A stretch of DNA of 64,000 bases from Craterostigma plantagineum (lineage: Eukaryota; Streptophyta; Magnoliopsida; Lamiales; Linderniaceae). Position 1 is the first letter of the stretch. Every line of letters starts with the position of its first letter. The position numbers were made by a program, and so were the translations under genes. Shown piece after piece: positions 44,665 through 56,069 of the stretch. The stretch spans positions 17,392-81,391 of the forward strand of contig JAPQWV010001578.1 of the NCBI GenBank assembly GCA_027422505.1. Direction: 5' to 3'. Below the pieces are notes generated by a model. That model was not told where the DNA came from. It saw only the letters and a program-made list of their open reading frames with translations, and did not search any database.

Positions 44665-45650
44665 GTTATCATCTTCACCATTGCTTCATGTTTATTTTAT
44701 CTGTAACATTAGTAATCAATTTCAAGTTTTGACAATACAAATTTGGACCTCCATGGTTTTCGTTATACGCATCAAACATGCGATTTCATTAAAAATATAA
44801 GAAATAAAAAACTTTGCGTGGAAAAGAAATATACACAAACTGTAACTCACTCAAAGTCTTCGTTTTTAAATTATCAGCGTAAAAAATTAAATGATGGATT
44901 CCTTATTAGTTAATACGGAATATTACTCCTTTTACATGCCACCTAATTACCTGTCATTAGATACATAGTACTTAACACAACAAAACATAGGACCACGTTA
45001 CAATTTGCAATTTTTTAAGAAAAAATACCGTCTTTAAATTATGATATAATCAGTTGTTTCGTGTACAAACAGCAAACACCAATATATTATAGTCAAGAAA
45101 GGATAATTCCTCGATCCTCAACTCATGCAAGCACGTTAATATAAATACAATACAAAACCTCAACCTAAGCCTCTTTTACCCGCAATTCATGGGCAGACGC
45201 TCAAAGCAAACTTGGGATGTATTTTGATTTCTAATCTCACCTCTTACATTAACAAAATAGAACAAAAATAAGATCTTTTCCATTTTTTCCTCAAATTCTT
45301 GCTCAAGGAATAAATCAAAATCTAATCTTTACATATATTTTTCTTTTTGCTTCGCTCTTTTTTTTTTCTTTACAGGAATACAAAAAGAAAAAAGAAAGGG
45401 CAAAGACGACGAAGAAGGGATGGGAATATACACAGAATGTTAGACGCTTGCGCGAGAATTATGTGCAGGTTTCAATCCCATTGCCCTCAAACTGCGAGGA
45501 TGTATTACCATGCGCCGACGGACGGCCGCCACGCCAGGGACGCGGCGGCGATTGGCCGTTGTGCGGTGGAGGCTGGTGGTGGTTCAAGAATATCGTTGGT
45601 TTTGACAGCACTGATTTCATTCTTTCTACCGTCGTGTCCTAAAATAATAC
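44665..45650. other. Intergenic region after UTP21
   Basis: AT-rich 3' flank to about 45340. From 45440 to 45640 the composition is GC-rich, and the minus strand reads PPPHNGQSPPRPWRGGRPSA, a Pro/Gly-rich run that may be the end of an unknown gene. Nothing else is recognised. Confidence 0.35.
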
Positions 45651-46096
45651 TGTCGACAGATGTCGGTTTGAAAAGTCAAAAAGGAGAACAAATTGTTTGT
45701 TCTCTTCACGTGGGCATTCTTATTCAAAGGTGTGCCATTCTTGGTTCACATGGCATGTACACACATGCATCTTGAGCCCATAAATACGAGGGCTCCCAGG
45801 AAATGTTAAGTGAATCCCACAGAGAAGAGAGAAAAGAGAGATAGAAATAAAAATAGAGAGTTTGTCGAGTATTTTCTCCGACTATAAAGAGAGATATTGA
45901 GGGTTTTCTTCTTTATAGATTGAGAGGTTGTAACTCCTATATTTTCCTCTATAGTGGATTCTTCTTCCTTGCCCGTGGTTTTTACCCCGATTTGTTTTGG
46001 GGTTTTTCCACATTAAATCTCGGTGTCCACATTTTATCTTTAATTGCTCAAATATTAGCCGCGGTATTACTCGACCGGTCCGCTGCCACGCCAACA
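45651..46096 (+). repeat. 5' LTR of a truncated copia element
   Basis: The right end is set by CCAACA followed by the primer-binding site TGGTATCAGAGC (46098-46109). The left end is uncertain (TGTCGACAG at 45651 or TGTCGGTTTG at 45661). A TATA-like CCATAAATACGAGG at about 45779-45792 and a GA-rich leader after it fit an LTR promoter. No second LTR is seen. Confidence 0.7.
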
Positions 46097-46097
46097 A

Positions 46098-46109
46098 TGG
46101 TATCAGAGC
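46098..46109 (+). other. Primer-binding site (initiator tRNA-Met)
   Basis: TGGTATCAGAGC, complementary to the 3' end of plant initiator tRNA-Met, one base after the LTR end CCAACA. Confidence 0.9.
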
Positions 46110-46267
46110 ATAGCTTGGGTTTTATATATCTATTTATCGTATGCTCTGTGGTTGCCACTAACGTGGACCCTCCACATCAGAAAATAATAGATATTATATT
46201 GCCCTTGTTACGGTGTCAAAAAGCCGGGACGAGTTCTACAATTATCTGCTGCAATCCCATCGGAGGT

Positions 46268-46450
46268 ATCACTCATGACTGAGCAGAAACTACCGAGGCA
46301 AAATTTGATATTGAAAAGTTCAACGGGAGAAATTTCTCACTGTGGAAATCAAAGATAAAGGCGATCTTGCGAAAGGACGGCTGTCTGGAGGCTATCGATG
46401 GAAAACCAACCACGGTGACAGACAAAAAGAAATGGAACGAGATGGACGGG
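46268..46450 (+). pseudogene. Copia Gag N-terminal fragment, cut off
   Basis: Frame-shifted Gag start: KFDIEKFNGRNFSLWKSKI, then KAILRKDGCLEAIDGKPTT and KKWNEMDG. This is the conserved entry of Tork-like copia Gag. It ends abruptly at about 46450, where unrelated repeat DNA begins, so the rest of the element was lost or displaced. Confidence 0.8.
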
Positions 46451-46610
46451 AGCTGTACATCCCATCCCATGCCGGGTGTCACTGTAGCATCTGTCCCTAC
46501 CAGGACCCGTGGGGTTGGCCCACCATACTCCGACTGATAGTCTGGCCCCACTGTACCACCACTTAACCTTTCAGCGTGCTTCTTACTCGCTCACACGCAC
46601 CCTGGGCAAA

Positions 46611-46672
46611 CTTCCCAGGGGGTCACCCATCCCTAGATTGCTCCAAGTCAAGCACGCTTAACTTCGAATTTT
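46611..46672 (-). repeat. 5S rRNA-derived segment
   Basis: The minus strand reads AGTTAAGCGTGCTTG and then GGGATGGGTGACC followed by CCTGGGAAGT, the A-box and C-box parts of the plant 5S rRNA internal promoter. The spacer and the 5' half diverge, so it is not a functional 5S gene. Such segments are known in the LTRs of Cassandra TRIM elements; here it lies about 300 bp downstream of a primer-binding site. Confidence 0.7.
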
Positions 46673-46976
46673 CTATCGATGGACTCCCGAAAAGGTAGGT
46701 CGACCTTGGTGATATGAGTAGTACTATCAATTCTCTTATACGATTTTTAGCCTGACACGCCCATACATTGTCAGTCTCAGGATCCCCTCTCATTCGGGTG
46801 TCGGATCGGTTCATTCATGTACCCCTTCGCCTAGAAGCCTGTCAGGAGCCGCTCATTGTCCGTGCACATTCATGGCACCAGCGATCACTCCCCGCCCTCT
46901 TTCGGCCCCGGCGTCACATGCCCACCAGCTTCCGCTTGGTTCGGCCCCGAACCAGCACCGTACTGCGAGAGGTTGT

Positions 46977-46988
46977 GCTCTGATACCA
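46977..46988 (-). other. Primer-binding site next to a gypsy-type LTR
   Basis: On minus, TGGTATCAGAGC directly after an LTR ending TGTTACAGG. It marks 46991-48287 as an LTR reading leftward into the 5S-containing stretch. Confidence 0.8.
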
Positions 46989-46990
46989 CC

Positions 46991-48287
46991 TGTAACATAT
47001 TAAACATATAAGATTTACGTGTTGTAGATGAAAATTCTACCTCCTCACGCCCGAAGTTTGATTCCTAAACCTCCTAGCTAGCCGAAATTTTTTTTTTGTG
47101 TGCTGTGCTCAAGGTAGTTTTCTCTCCTTTCTTTCTTGCTCTCTCTCTCTCACTTCGTTATGTTTTGTTCTTCAAATCCTTCCACTTAATAATGTATTAT
47201 ATGTATATGTTAAAGTTGTGATAGATATGTGAAATAAGTAACGAAACTTTCTTGTTTAGTTGTCTCTCTCACATTTGTTGTTTGTTCTTGTAATATTCCA
47301 CTCAATGATGAACTAGATATATACATTAAGGTGGCGACAAGTATGCGACAATGGGTAACAAATTTTGCATGGATTAGGTAGCTTTCATTTTCTTATATTA
47401 GTTTATATATATATATATATATATATATGCTATAGCTAATCATCTCAATAATCATCATACAAAATATATATATGTAGATGTAACGTAAATGTTATTATTA
47501 AGATATTTATTTATTTATTTATTATTTTGTTCTTTCTCTTTCTTTTGTTCGTGTGGGTATTCTTTATGACATGATAATTGATATGTGGATATATAAAGTA
47601 TTAGGTATCGTGAGATGGAACAAGTAGGAGACTAATTAATTCTATCTCATGCTAAGAAATTCGTCCCTAGCTATGTGTCATATTAATTTAATTTCCTATG
47701 TCCATCTTTATCAATCGCTTTAGTTATTATTCTTAATATAATTGGATTTATATGTATATCAACATCTTGTGAGACAAAGACAAGCAAGTGACGAGTAGGT
47801 TTGGTGATCCTTTTCTTTATGTATTAAGCAAAGATTACTCGTCCCTATGCAATATTTTGTTAGTTTCATTGGTTATTCTTATCCTTAACTATATGATTGG
47901 TAATAAAATATATTAGTGTCTCAATCACGAAAACTTGGGTGTAAAAATAAGCTATCGAAAACCTCAAACCCATATGGCGAAAATTTAGTCCACTAAGAAA
48001 TCTCTTTTCCAATTTTCGTTACTTCATACAAAGTTTTAAGTTATATCTAACACTAATTTCAAGGGCCACATAAATTTTGGGCTAAACAATTTACTACAAA
48101 TTTGGGTTTTTGGCCATGATCCCTAATTTACTTCCATTAATTAATTTAATTTATTATTATTATTTTTAAACTTCTATAATTTATCTTCTCCACCCAAAAG
48201 TTTAGATTAATATTTCAAAACTTCTAAGTTAAAGATTTACTTTGATAAGTACACCAAAATCCCGTATTAAATTTTACGGATATTACA
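46991..48287 (-). repeat. Gypsy-type LTR (1.3 kb)
   Basis: On minus it starts TGTAATATCCGTAAAATTT, just after the polypurine tract TTAAGGGGGAGAGAA (48288-48304) and the conserved CGGGGCGAAATTC. It ends TATGTTACA before a primer-binding site. A tract on one side and a primer site on the other means internal sequence flanks this LTR on both sides. A TA-dinucleotide run is at about 47407-47428. Confidence 0.75.
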
Positions 48288-48439
48288 TTCTCTCCCCCTT
48301 AAAAGAATTTCGCCCCGAAATTCGCCAGCTGTTGTGACTCGGGGTAACGATTTCTCCTATTCCCTTATCGTATCCTATTAAGGTAATTGTAATTCCCACC
48401 TTCATCACCTAATTTAAGCGACACATTTAAATGTGTCGC

Positions 48440-49112
48440 TCATGTTTCAGTTCTCTTAAGATAATCACATACGGTTAGGGTTACATCATAAACTATTAAC
48501 ATACCGGTTATTGTTGCTGGGTTCGTTTCCTCCTCTTCATTTGTCAGAGTAAAAACTCTGGCTGGACTGGAACTGGTGTTTGAGCCGATTCTAATGGCAT
48601 GTATACTCGGCAGTTTCGAGCGATATGTCCTGACTTCCCACATCGAAAACATTTGGTATTGGGATTGGGTCCTGGGCCATAACAAGTTCCTGTATGATAA
48701 CGCCCGCACTGTTGGCGTTGCAGAGTAAAGATCGGAGGTCTAGGAGCAATATTAGGTCCCTGATTCATTTTTGGCCTCCATTCTCGCTGCTCATGTTGGC
48801 CACCTTGTTATTGTCAGAACCTCTACCAAGAAATGGGCGTTTACGGTCGCCGCCTTTTCCTTGATTCGTATCTATCTTTCTTTTTGTGTCCTGTGCTTTT
48901 GCAATTCTGACCTCTGCCTGTTCTGCTACAATCGCTCGTTCGGCAACACGAGCGTACGAGGTCTCGTGCATTCCCGACATGCTAACATTGCGGTAAACTT
49001 CAGGTTTGAGACCTTCTACGAAGCACTCCACTTTCAACTTCTCTGTCGAGACCATGTGCGGTGCGAATCTCGACAATTGTTCAAATTTACGGATGTAATC
49101 TGCAACTGTCAT
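48440..49112 (-). pseudogene. Gypsy Gag fragment with zinc knuckle
   Basis: Minus strand: [38 protein letters not shown], then (other frame) a CCHC knuckle CFRCGKSGHIARNC (about 48650). This is the retrotransposon Gag of Ty3-gypsy elements. Downstream on minus it runs, without protease or pol, into the polypurine tract at 48300, so pol was deleted. Upstream the Gag start is missing at the junction near 49115. Confidence 0.85.
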
Positions 49113-49189
49113 CCCTCCTTATTTCAGGTTAATGAATTCATTCATTTTCAGCGCTCGTTCAGGTGCTGTGGAGTATTTTGCCCGGAAAA

Positions 49190-51145
49190 GTTCTTTAAAC
49201 CATTCAAGTGGACGGAAGCATGCGAGCAAAGCTTCCAGGAGTTGAAGAAACAATTGACAACGGCTCCTGTTCTTACGATTCCCTCCGGTACCGAAGGGTT
49301 TTTGGTGTACAGTGATGCCTCCAAGAATGGTTTGGGGTGCGTGCTGATGCAGAACGGGAATGTAATTGCGTATGCCTCCCGACAGTTGAAACCTTACGAG
49401 AAGAATTACCCTACGCATGATCTGGAACTCACAGGAGTTGTGTTCGCCCTAAAAATTTGGCGTCATTATCTCTACGGGGAACAGTGTGAGATCTACATCG
49501 ATCATAGAGCCTGAAATACTTCTTCACTCAGAAGGAGTTAAATATGAGGCAACGACGTTGGTTAGAGCTCGTTAAAGACTACGACTGTGTGATCAATTAT
49601 CACCCAGGCAAGGCAAACATAGTCGTTGATGCTTTGAATCGAAAAGCAATCAACACCGAACTCCACCAGCTTAATGTGGAAGTGATCAATTTTGGCGAAA
49701 TCGAGGCTAGAATGGCGGCGTTAACTTTTCAACCTACGTTGCTGGAGCATATCAAGAAAGCTCAGGAGCAAGACGAGCTTTATCTGAAATTGACAAGCGA
49801 GCAAAGACTGAGACTTCAACAGAATTCAAGTTACAAGGAGACGGGATCTTATCCTATAACAATCGCTTGTACATACCCGATGGCCGATAGTACAGGACTC
49901 CGAATACCATAATGACGGAGGCACACGCCACTACATACTCAGTACACCCTGGAGCCACAAAGATGAACCGAAATTTACGAGAGACATACTGGCGGCCGAG
50001 AATGAAGGGAGACATTGCGACGTTCGTAAGCCAGTGTCTCACTTGCCAACAAGTCAAGGCGGAACATCAGAGACCGGCAGGGATGCTGGAATCTGCCTAT
50101 TTCCGAGTGGAAATGGGATCATATTACCATGGATTTCATAGTCAGCTTACCGGAAACTGTAAAAGGCCACGACGCCATTTGGTAATCGTCGATCGTTTGA
50201 CCAAATCCACTCATTTTCTACCAATTTGTTCTACTTTCTCCCTGGAGCGATACACTGAACTGTACATTTAAGAAATAGTTCGACTCCATGGGATTCCACT
50301 ATCAATCGTGTCGATCGAGACTCGAGATTTTTGTCCAAGTTCTGGATGAGCATACAGAAAGCAATGGGGACGAAGCTTTCGTTCAGTGCCGCTTATCATC
50401 CCCAAACCGGCGGGCAATCAGAACGAACGATTCAGACCCTCAAAATATGCTCCGAGCATGTGTCTTAGACTTCAAAGGGAACTGGAGCAAATACCTTCCT
50501 CTTATTGAATTCTCGTATAACAATATCTACCACTCTACCATCGGGATGGCGCCATCCGAAGCTTTATACAGGCGAAAATGCCGGTCTCCTATACATTGGG
50601 ACGAGATCGGCGAGCGAGCACTCTTAGGTCCCGACATGATACGAGAAAGAATGCAAACAGTCCAAAGTCGCTAGAAAAGCTACGCTGATCAGCGACGAAG
50701 GCCGCTAGAGTTCTCGGAAGGCGATCGGGTATTCTTGAAAATATCTCCAATGAGAGGCGTGAAACGATTAGGAAAGAAGGGAAAGCTCAGTCCGAGGTAT
50801 TTTGGCCCTTTTCAAATCCTTAAAAGAATCGGGGAAGTTGCATATCAACTGGAGTTGCCAGCTTCGCTAGCCCAAGTCCACGACGTATTTCACGTATCGA
50901 ACTTACGTAAATACGTTGCAAACCCGAACCATGTTATAGAGAATGAATCCCTCTATCAAAAACTCAAACCGGATCTGAGCTACGAAGAAGAACGTAGAAA
51001 CTTGATGCACGAAGTAAAGCGACTTCGGAACAAAAATATTCCGTTGGTCAAGGTGCTATGGCGAAACCAGGCAGTTGAAGAAGCCACATGGGAGCGAGAG
51101 GACGACATGAAAAATCATTATCCCGAATTATTTCTTTCGATGTAA
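49190..51145 (+). pseudogene. Chromodomain gypsy Pol: RNase H, integrase, chromodomain
   Basis: Starts abruptly at [20 protein letters not shown] (RNase H entry), then [37 protein letters not shown] and [15 protein letters not shown]. Integrase HHCC follows (HATTYSVHPG, CLTCQQVKAEHQRPAG, about 49920-50090) with later catalytic blocks in changing frames. The C-terminal ORF (50735-51145) has KGKLSPRYFGPFQILKRIG, VHDVFHVSNLRKY and a chromodomain ending VEEATWEREDDMKNHYPELF. Chromodomains steer insertion into heterochromatin. RT, protease and gag are absent. Followed by a polypurine tract and LTR. Confidence 0.9.
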
Positions 51146-51178
51146 TTTCGGGGACGAAATTTTGTAACGGGGAAGGAT

Positions 51179-53524
51179 GTAATACCCGTAAAAATTTAAT
51201 ACGGGATTATTTCAATTATGTTCGAAATTACAAAATTTATTTCCGAACGGATCCAATCTCTTCTTGAATTGGGCCAAGAATTTACAATTTGGCCCAATAT
51301 TTTTTTTAAAATGGACCGAAAATAAGAAATTAAAGCCCAAATAAATATATATATATAAAGGCCTCATCAATAATGTTATAATATTAATAGAATTAAAAAC
51401 AAAACAAAACCAAACAAAACTAACCAAAACAAAAATAAACAAACAAATATAAATACACCTAATATGCCTCCACTAAGAGAAAGTAAGAATAAACAAGGCA
51501 ATAAAAATAAAGGAAAGAAAAAAATGAAGAAGACAAAATGACCACCTCACCAAAATAATTAAACCTAATGCACCTTTACCTCTTGAGGACACTTTATAAA
51601 TAACCTAAAGAGAATAGAGAGGGCGGAAGAAAGAGCCAGAAGAGAGAGAGGGAAGAAAGAAATAAGGAATAGAAAAAGAGAAAGAAAGGAAGAAGAAGAG
51701 GGAGGAGAAGAAATATTTCCGGGAAGCTCGGGATCGAAGTTCTAAGGTCGGGATCACGCAAAACTAACTCATAACGTAGCCTCTACGGACGTAAGGTAGG
51801 TGAAGATCACCTACATACGTAAACAATATTAGAATTTGTGAATTTTTACGTGTTTTGCATGTATTCATCGATTTCTTCGTGTTTATGTGATAATAATAAT
51901 TTGCTTGCATGAATTTTTCATTGGTTAGCTAGCGAGCATGAGATTGAGAATTTTTAGAACTATGAATATTAGGAAATAGGGATAGAGGACTTTAGATTAA
52001 GAGGATAGAGCAACTTGGGGAGAATTAGGGTTTTCTTTATCCATTTCGGCCAAGAGGTTCAAAAAATTCATATCTCACAATCTAGACATCGGATTAAAAA
52101 TGGACAGAATAATGATTTACAAGTCCTTTATCTGTGGTTAAAATTTCAAGTCCATCGGACATCGTTTACCTTGTGATAATTGAGAAATCCGAAACTGTCG
52201 CACAACAGCCGTATGAAATAGTTATTTTTAAAATTTTGGGACTTAATCGAAATCTTACAAAATCCAGGAGTCTGTGTTGTAAAATTCCGAATAGGAGATA
52301 TTTTTAAAGAAATATTAAGCTTTTAGGACATATTTAAAATTCGGAATAAATAATGGGGTTCTTTGTGTAATTTTCAAAAATTCGAGTACTAAATTGAAAA
52401 GTTTCAAAAATCCGGGGGCTATAAATGTAAATCCAAAACAGGGGCTATTTTATTGAATATACTAAAATTTCAGCTAAGGTAAATTGAAAGTTTCAGAAGT
52501 TTTGGGAACTATATAAATATATTAAATCTCGACTAGGATCAAAGTAGAAGTTGTCGAAAGTTTTGGGTACTAAATAAACATGTTAGATTTCGACTGGGGT
52601 AAATGAAATTTCAGAAGTTTTTGGGTTTTAAATAAAAGGTTAAAGCTTAGTAGGGGTTAAAAATACAATTTTCAGAAGTTTTGGAGGATTAAATAAATAC
52701 TTAAAACTCGCTAAGGACTTAATTGAAATTTTCAGAAGTTTTGAGATACTTGGTAAATATTATTTACTCGACTAGGGACCTTTTCGTAAATTATCAGAAC
52801 CTCCGGAAAAATTTAAATTAATATTAAAGTCAATTGGGGCCTTTGCGCAATTTCTGAAATCCCGAAGGATTAAGTAAATATTAAATATTTCGGTCGGGGT
52901 TAATTATAAAACTTCGAAAAATTTCCAAGTACTAAATATATTTTAAGTATCTCGGCTAGGGTTGAATGGAGAATTTTCAAAAGTCTGGGGCTAAATAATT
53001 AATGAAAATATTCGGTTGGGGTTAATTGTAAATTTTCAAAGGTTTCGGAGCTAAAAAAATTGTAATTTCTGAAAATTTGATATAGAGCTAAAAAAAAACT
53101 AAAATTTGGAAAAGATTGATAATTTCTAAAATATTTTTGGAACTTAACCTAAAGCTAGCGTTGGGTGAAATCAGAGTCGTAAGGTAGGAAGAATTAAACT
53201 TAGAACTTTTAGTATAAGATCGAGAGGGGTTTGGTGGTTACAGTTTCGGACAGATTAAAAATCGAAACGCGGGCTTTGAGCCCGAATTATTTGTTGAGTC
53301 TTGATTCTTGGAATCGGGCCCGAGCTGATACCTCAGGCCGATATCTAATATAGAAATGTGGAAATGTTATGTTATATGTTGCATTTTTATTTGCACGGCA
53401 TTTGCATAGACGTGTTACGAGGGGAGTGCGGAGTCATGAGAGTATGGTACGGAGAAGTGAGTGAGATGGTTTATAACGAGAAATGGTAGATGAGTTGTAT
53501 GAGTGAGGTTAGAACTAAGGCGCA
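51179..53524 (+). repeat. Long gypsy LTR (+) with ~60-bp internal repeats
   Basis: Starts TGTAATACCCGTAAAAATTT right after GGGGAAGGA. The first 600 bp include a GA-rich leader and GTAAGGTAGGTGAAGATCACC, a donor-like GTAGGTG. From about 52230 to 53145 it is a run of degenerate ~60-bp units ('TTCAGAAGTTTTGGG..ctaaataaa..ctcgactaggg'). The end is not certain; the opposite-strand LTR abuts at 53525. Confidence 0.8.
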
Positions 53525-55873
53525 CTTAGTTCCAAAATATTTTAGAAATTATGAATCTTTTCCAATTTAAAAATTATTTTCAGCTCTATATCAAATTTTC
53601 AGAAATTACAATTTTTGCTCCGAAACTTTTGAATATTTACAATTTAACCCCAGCCGAATATTTTTAATAACTATTTAGCCCCAAGACTTTTGAAAATTCT
53701 CCATTTAACCGTAGCCGTGATACTTAATATCTATTTAGTACTTGGAAATTTTTCCAAAATTTTATAATTAACCCCAACCGAAATATTTAATATTTATTTA
53801 ATTCCTCGGAATTTCAGAAGAATTGTGCAAAGGCCCCAATACTTTAATAATATTTATCCGGTTTCCTCGGGAATTCTGAAAATTCATATAGATCCTAACC
53901 AAAATTTTATTATTTATTTAATTTCATAAACTTTCGATCTTTATACAATTCACCCCAACCAAATTTAATAATTATTTATACTCAATAGTCTTTTTCTTTT
54001 TTTTTTAAATATTTAATATTTGACCCCAACCGAGTTTCTTAAATATTTCTTTAGGGTCGGAATTTATTAAAGATTTTCATTTAGCTCCATTCGAAAATTT
54101 TACAATTACTTAACCCCGAAAAGATTTTAAAGAAACTTCATAAAGACCACAATTAAAGTTTTAATATTTATTTAAATTTTTCCGGAGGTTCTGATAATTT
54201 ACAATAAGGTCCCTAGTAGATTGAATAATATTTACCAAGTATCTCAGTACTTCTGAAAATTGCAATTAAGTCCTTAGCCGAGTTTTAGGTATTTATTAAT
54301 CCTCCGAAAATTCTGAAAATTGTATTTATAACCCATACTAAGCTTTAATCCATTTATTTAACACCCAAAAGTTTCTGAAATATTCATTTTTACCCCAGTC
54401 GAAATCTAACATGTTTGTTTAGTACCCAAAACTTTCGACAAATTCAAATTTGATCCTAGCCGTTTAATATATTTATATAGTTTCCAAAACTTCTGAAAAT
54501 TTTTAATTTAACCTTAGCTAAAATTTTAGTATATAAATAGCCCCTGTTTCGGATTTTACATTTACAGCCCCCGGAATTTTGAAACTTTTCAATTTAGTAC
54601 TCAAATTTTGAAAATTACACAAAGAACCCCAATTATTTATTCCGAATTTTAAATCTATCCTAAAAGCTTTAAATTTCTTTAAAATTATCCCCTATTCGGA
54701 ATTTTACAACACAGACTCCCTAGATTTTGTAAAATTTCGATTAAGTCCCAAAATTTAAAAATAACTATTTTATACGGCTGTTTTGCGACAGTTACGGATT
54801 TCTCAATGATCACAAGGTAAACAATGTCCGATGGACTTGAAATTTAACCACAGATAAAGGACATGCAAATCGTAATTCTATCCAAAGGAATGTTTAATCC
54901 GAGCTCTAGATTGTGAGATATGAATTTTTGAACCTCTTGGCCGAAATGGATAAAGAAAACCTTAATTCTCCCCAAGTTTTGCTCTATCCTCTTAATCTAA
55001 AGTCCTCTATCCCTATTTCCAAATATTCACAGTTCTAAAAATTCTCAATCTCATGCTCCCTAAGCTAACCAGCGAAAAATTCATGCAAGCAAATTATTAT
55101 TATCACATAAACACGAAGAATTCGATTAATAACATGCAAAACACGTAAAATTCACAAATCCTAATATTGTTTACGTATGTAGGTGATCTTCACCTACCTT
55201 AATTCGCAGAGAGCTATAACGGGTTGTTACGTGTGATCCCGACCCTGGAGTTCGATCCCGAGCTCCTCCTCGTCCACGAGCTTCTCCCTCTTCTCCTTCT
55301 CTTCTTCCTCTCTTTTTCTTTCTTTTTCTTCCTTTCTCTCTTCTTCTTTCCTTTCCTCTCTCTCACGTTCCCCTCTCCACCTTCTCATTTTTTCTTTTTG
55401 GCTTATATCATTTATGTCCTTATGAGGCATATTAGGTTTTTTAGTTGTATTAGATCTTATCTCATTAGGTGTATTAGATGTATTTGATTCGATTACTAAG
55501 GCATTAGGTGATTAGATTGTCTACATGTAATTATGAGGTGGCATTAGGTTTAGATCTTGTCCTCAAACTCACATGGAGGTATTATTACATTTATTAGGCA
55601 TTTAAATAGATTTTTGGCCATTATGATTTCTTTTTATTTCGTCCATTATTATTATTATTATTATTTTTATTTGGGCTTTCACTTTTTGTTTTCGGCTCAA
55701 TTAAATTTTATTAAAGGACCCAACTCCTAACCTTTTATTTGGGCCATTTTCTTCATTTGGCCCATTTCGTCCATTTAAATTCGGGCCCTGTTGTAAATTT
55801 TTGGGCTCGTCTCGAAATGATTTCGCACATTTCGAATATTATTGAAATAGTCCGTATGAAATTGGGTATTACG
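53525..55873 (-). repeat. Long gypsy LTR (-), inverted partner
   Basis: Reverse-complement relative of 51179-53145. It starts on minus at CGTAATACCC (TG mutated to CG) after GGGGGAGAA. It keeps the leader and GTAGGTGAAGATCACC (about 55180), and has about 350 bp more of the ~60-bp units than the + copy. It lacks the last 380 bp of the + LTR. Confidence 0.8.
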
Positions 55874-56069
55874 TTCTCCCCCTTACAAGAATTTCGTCCC
55901 CGAAATTACAGTATGGAAAATAATTCGGGTACTTCTTTCTCACTTCGCCTTTTTCTTTCTAAGCGGCTTCTTCCAATACTTCTTTTCTGCCACAAGACCT
56001 TCACGAGGGGTGTATGTTCTTATTCGACGACGTTTCACCTCGTACATCAGAATTTCTACTGGCCTTTCT

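Noticed and set aside
46098..46109. TGGTATCAGAGC as part of a tRNA gene
   Set aside because: It is a primer-binding site beside an LTR; no cloverleaf can be formed from the surrounding bases.
46611..46672. Functional 5S rRNA gene
   Set aside because: Only parts of the internal promoter half match and the rest diverges; it lies in repeat DNA.
47407..47428. TA dinucleotide run as a regulatory element
   Set aside because: Simple microsatellite with no supporting context.
48771..49190. The first part of the 247-codon + ORF as extra protein upstream of RNase H
   Set aside because: It is the antisense of the gypsy Gag on minus; only the part after about 49190 is real + coding.
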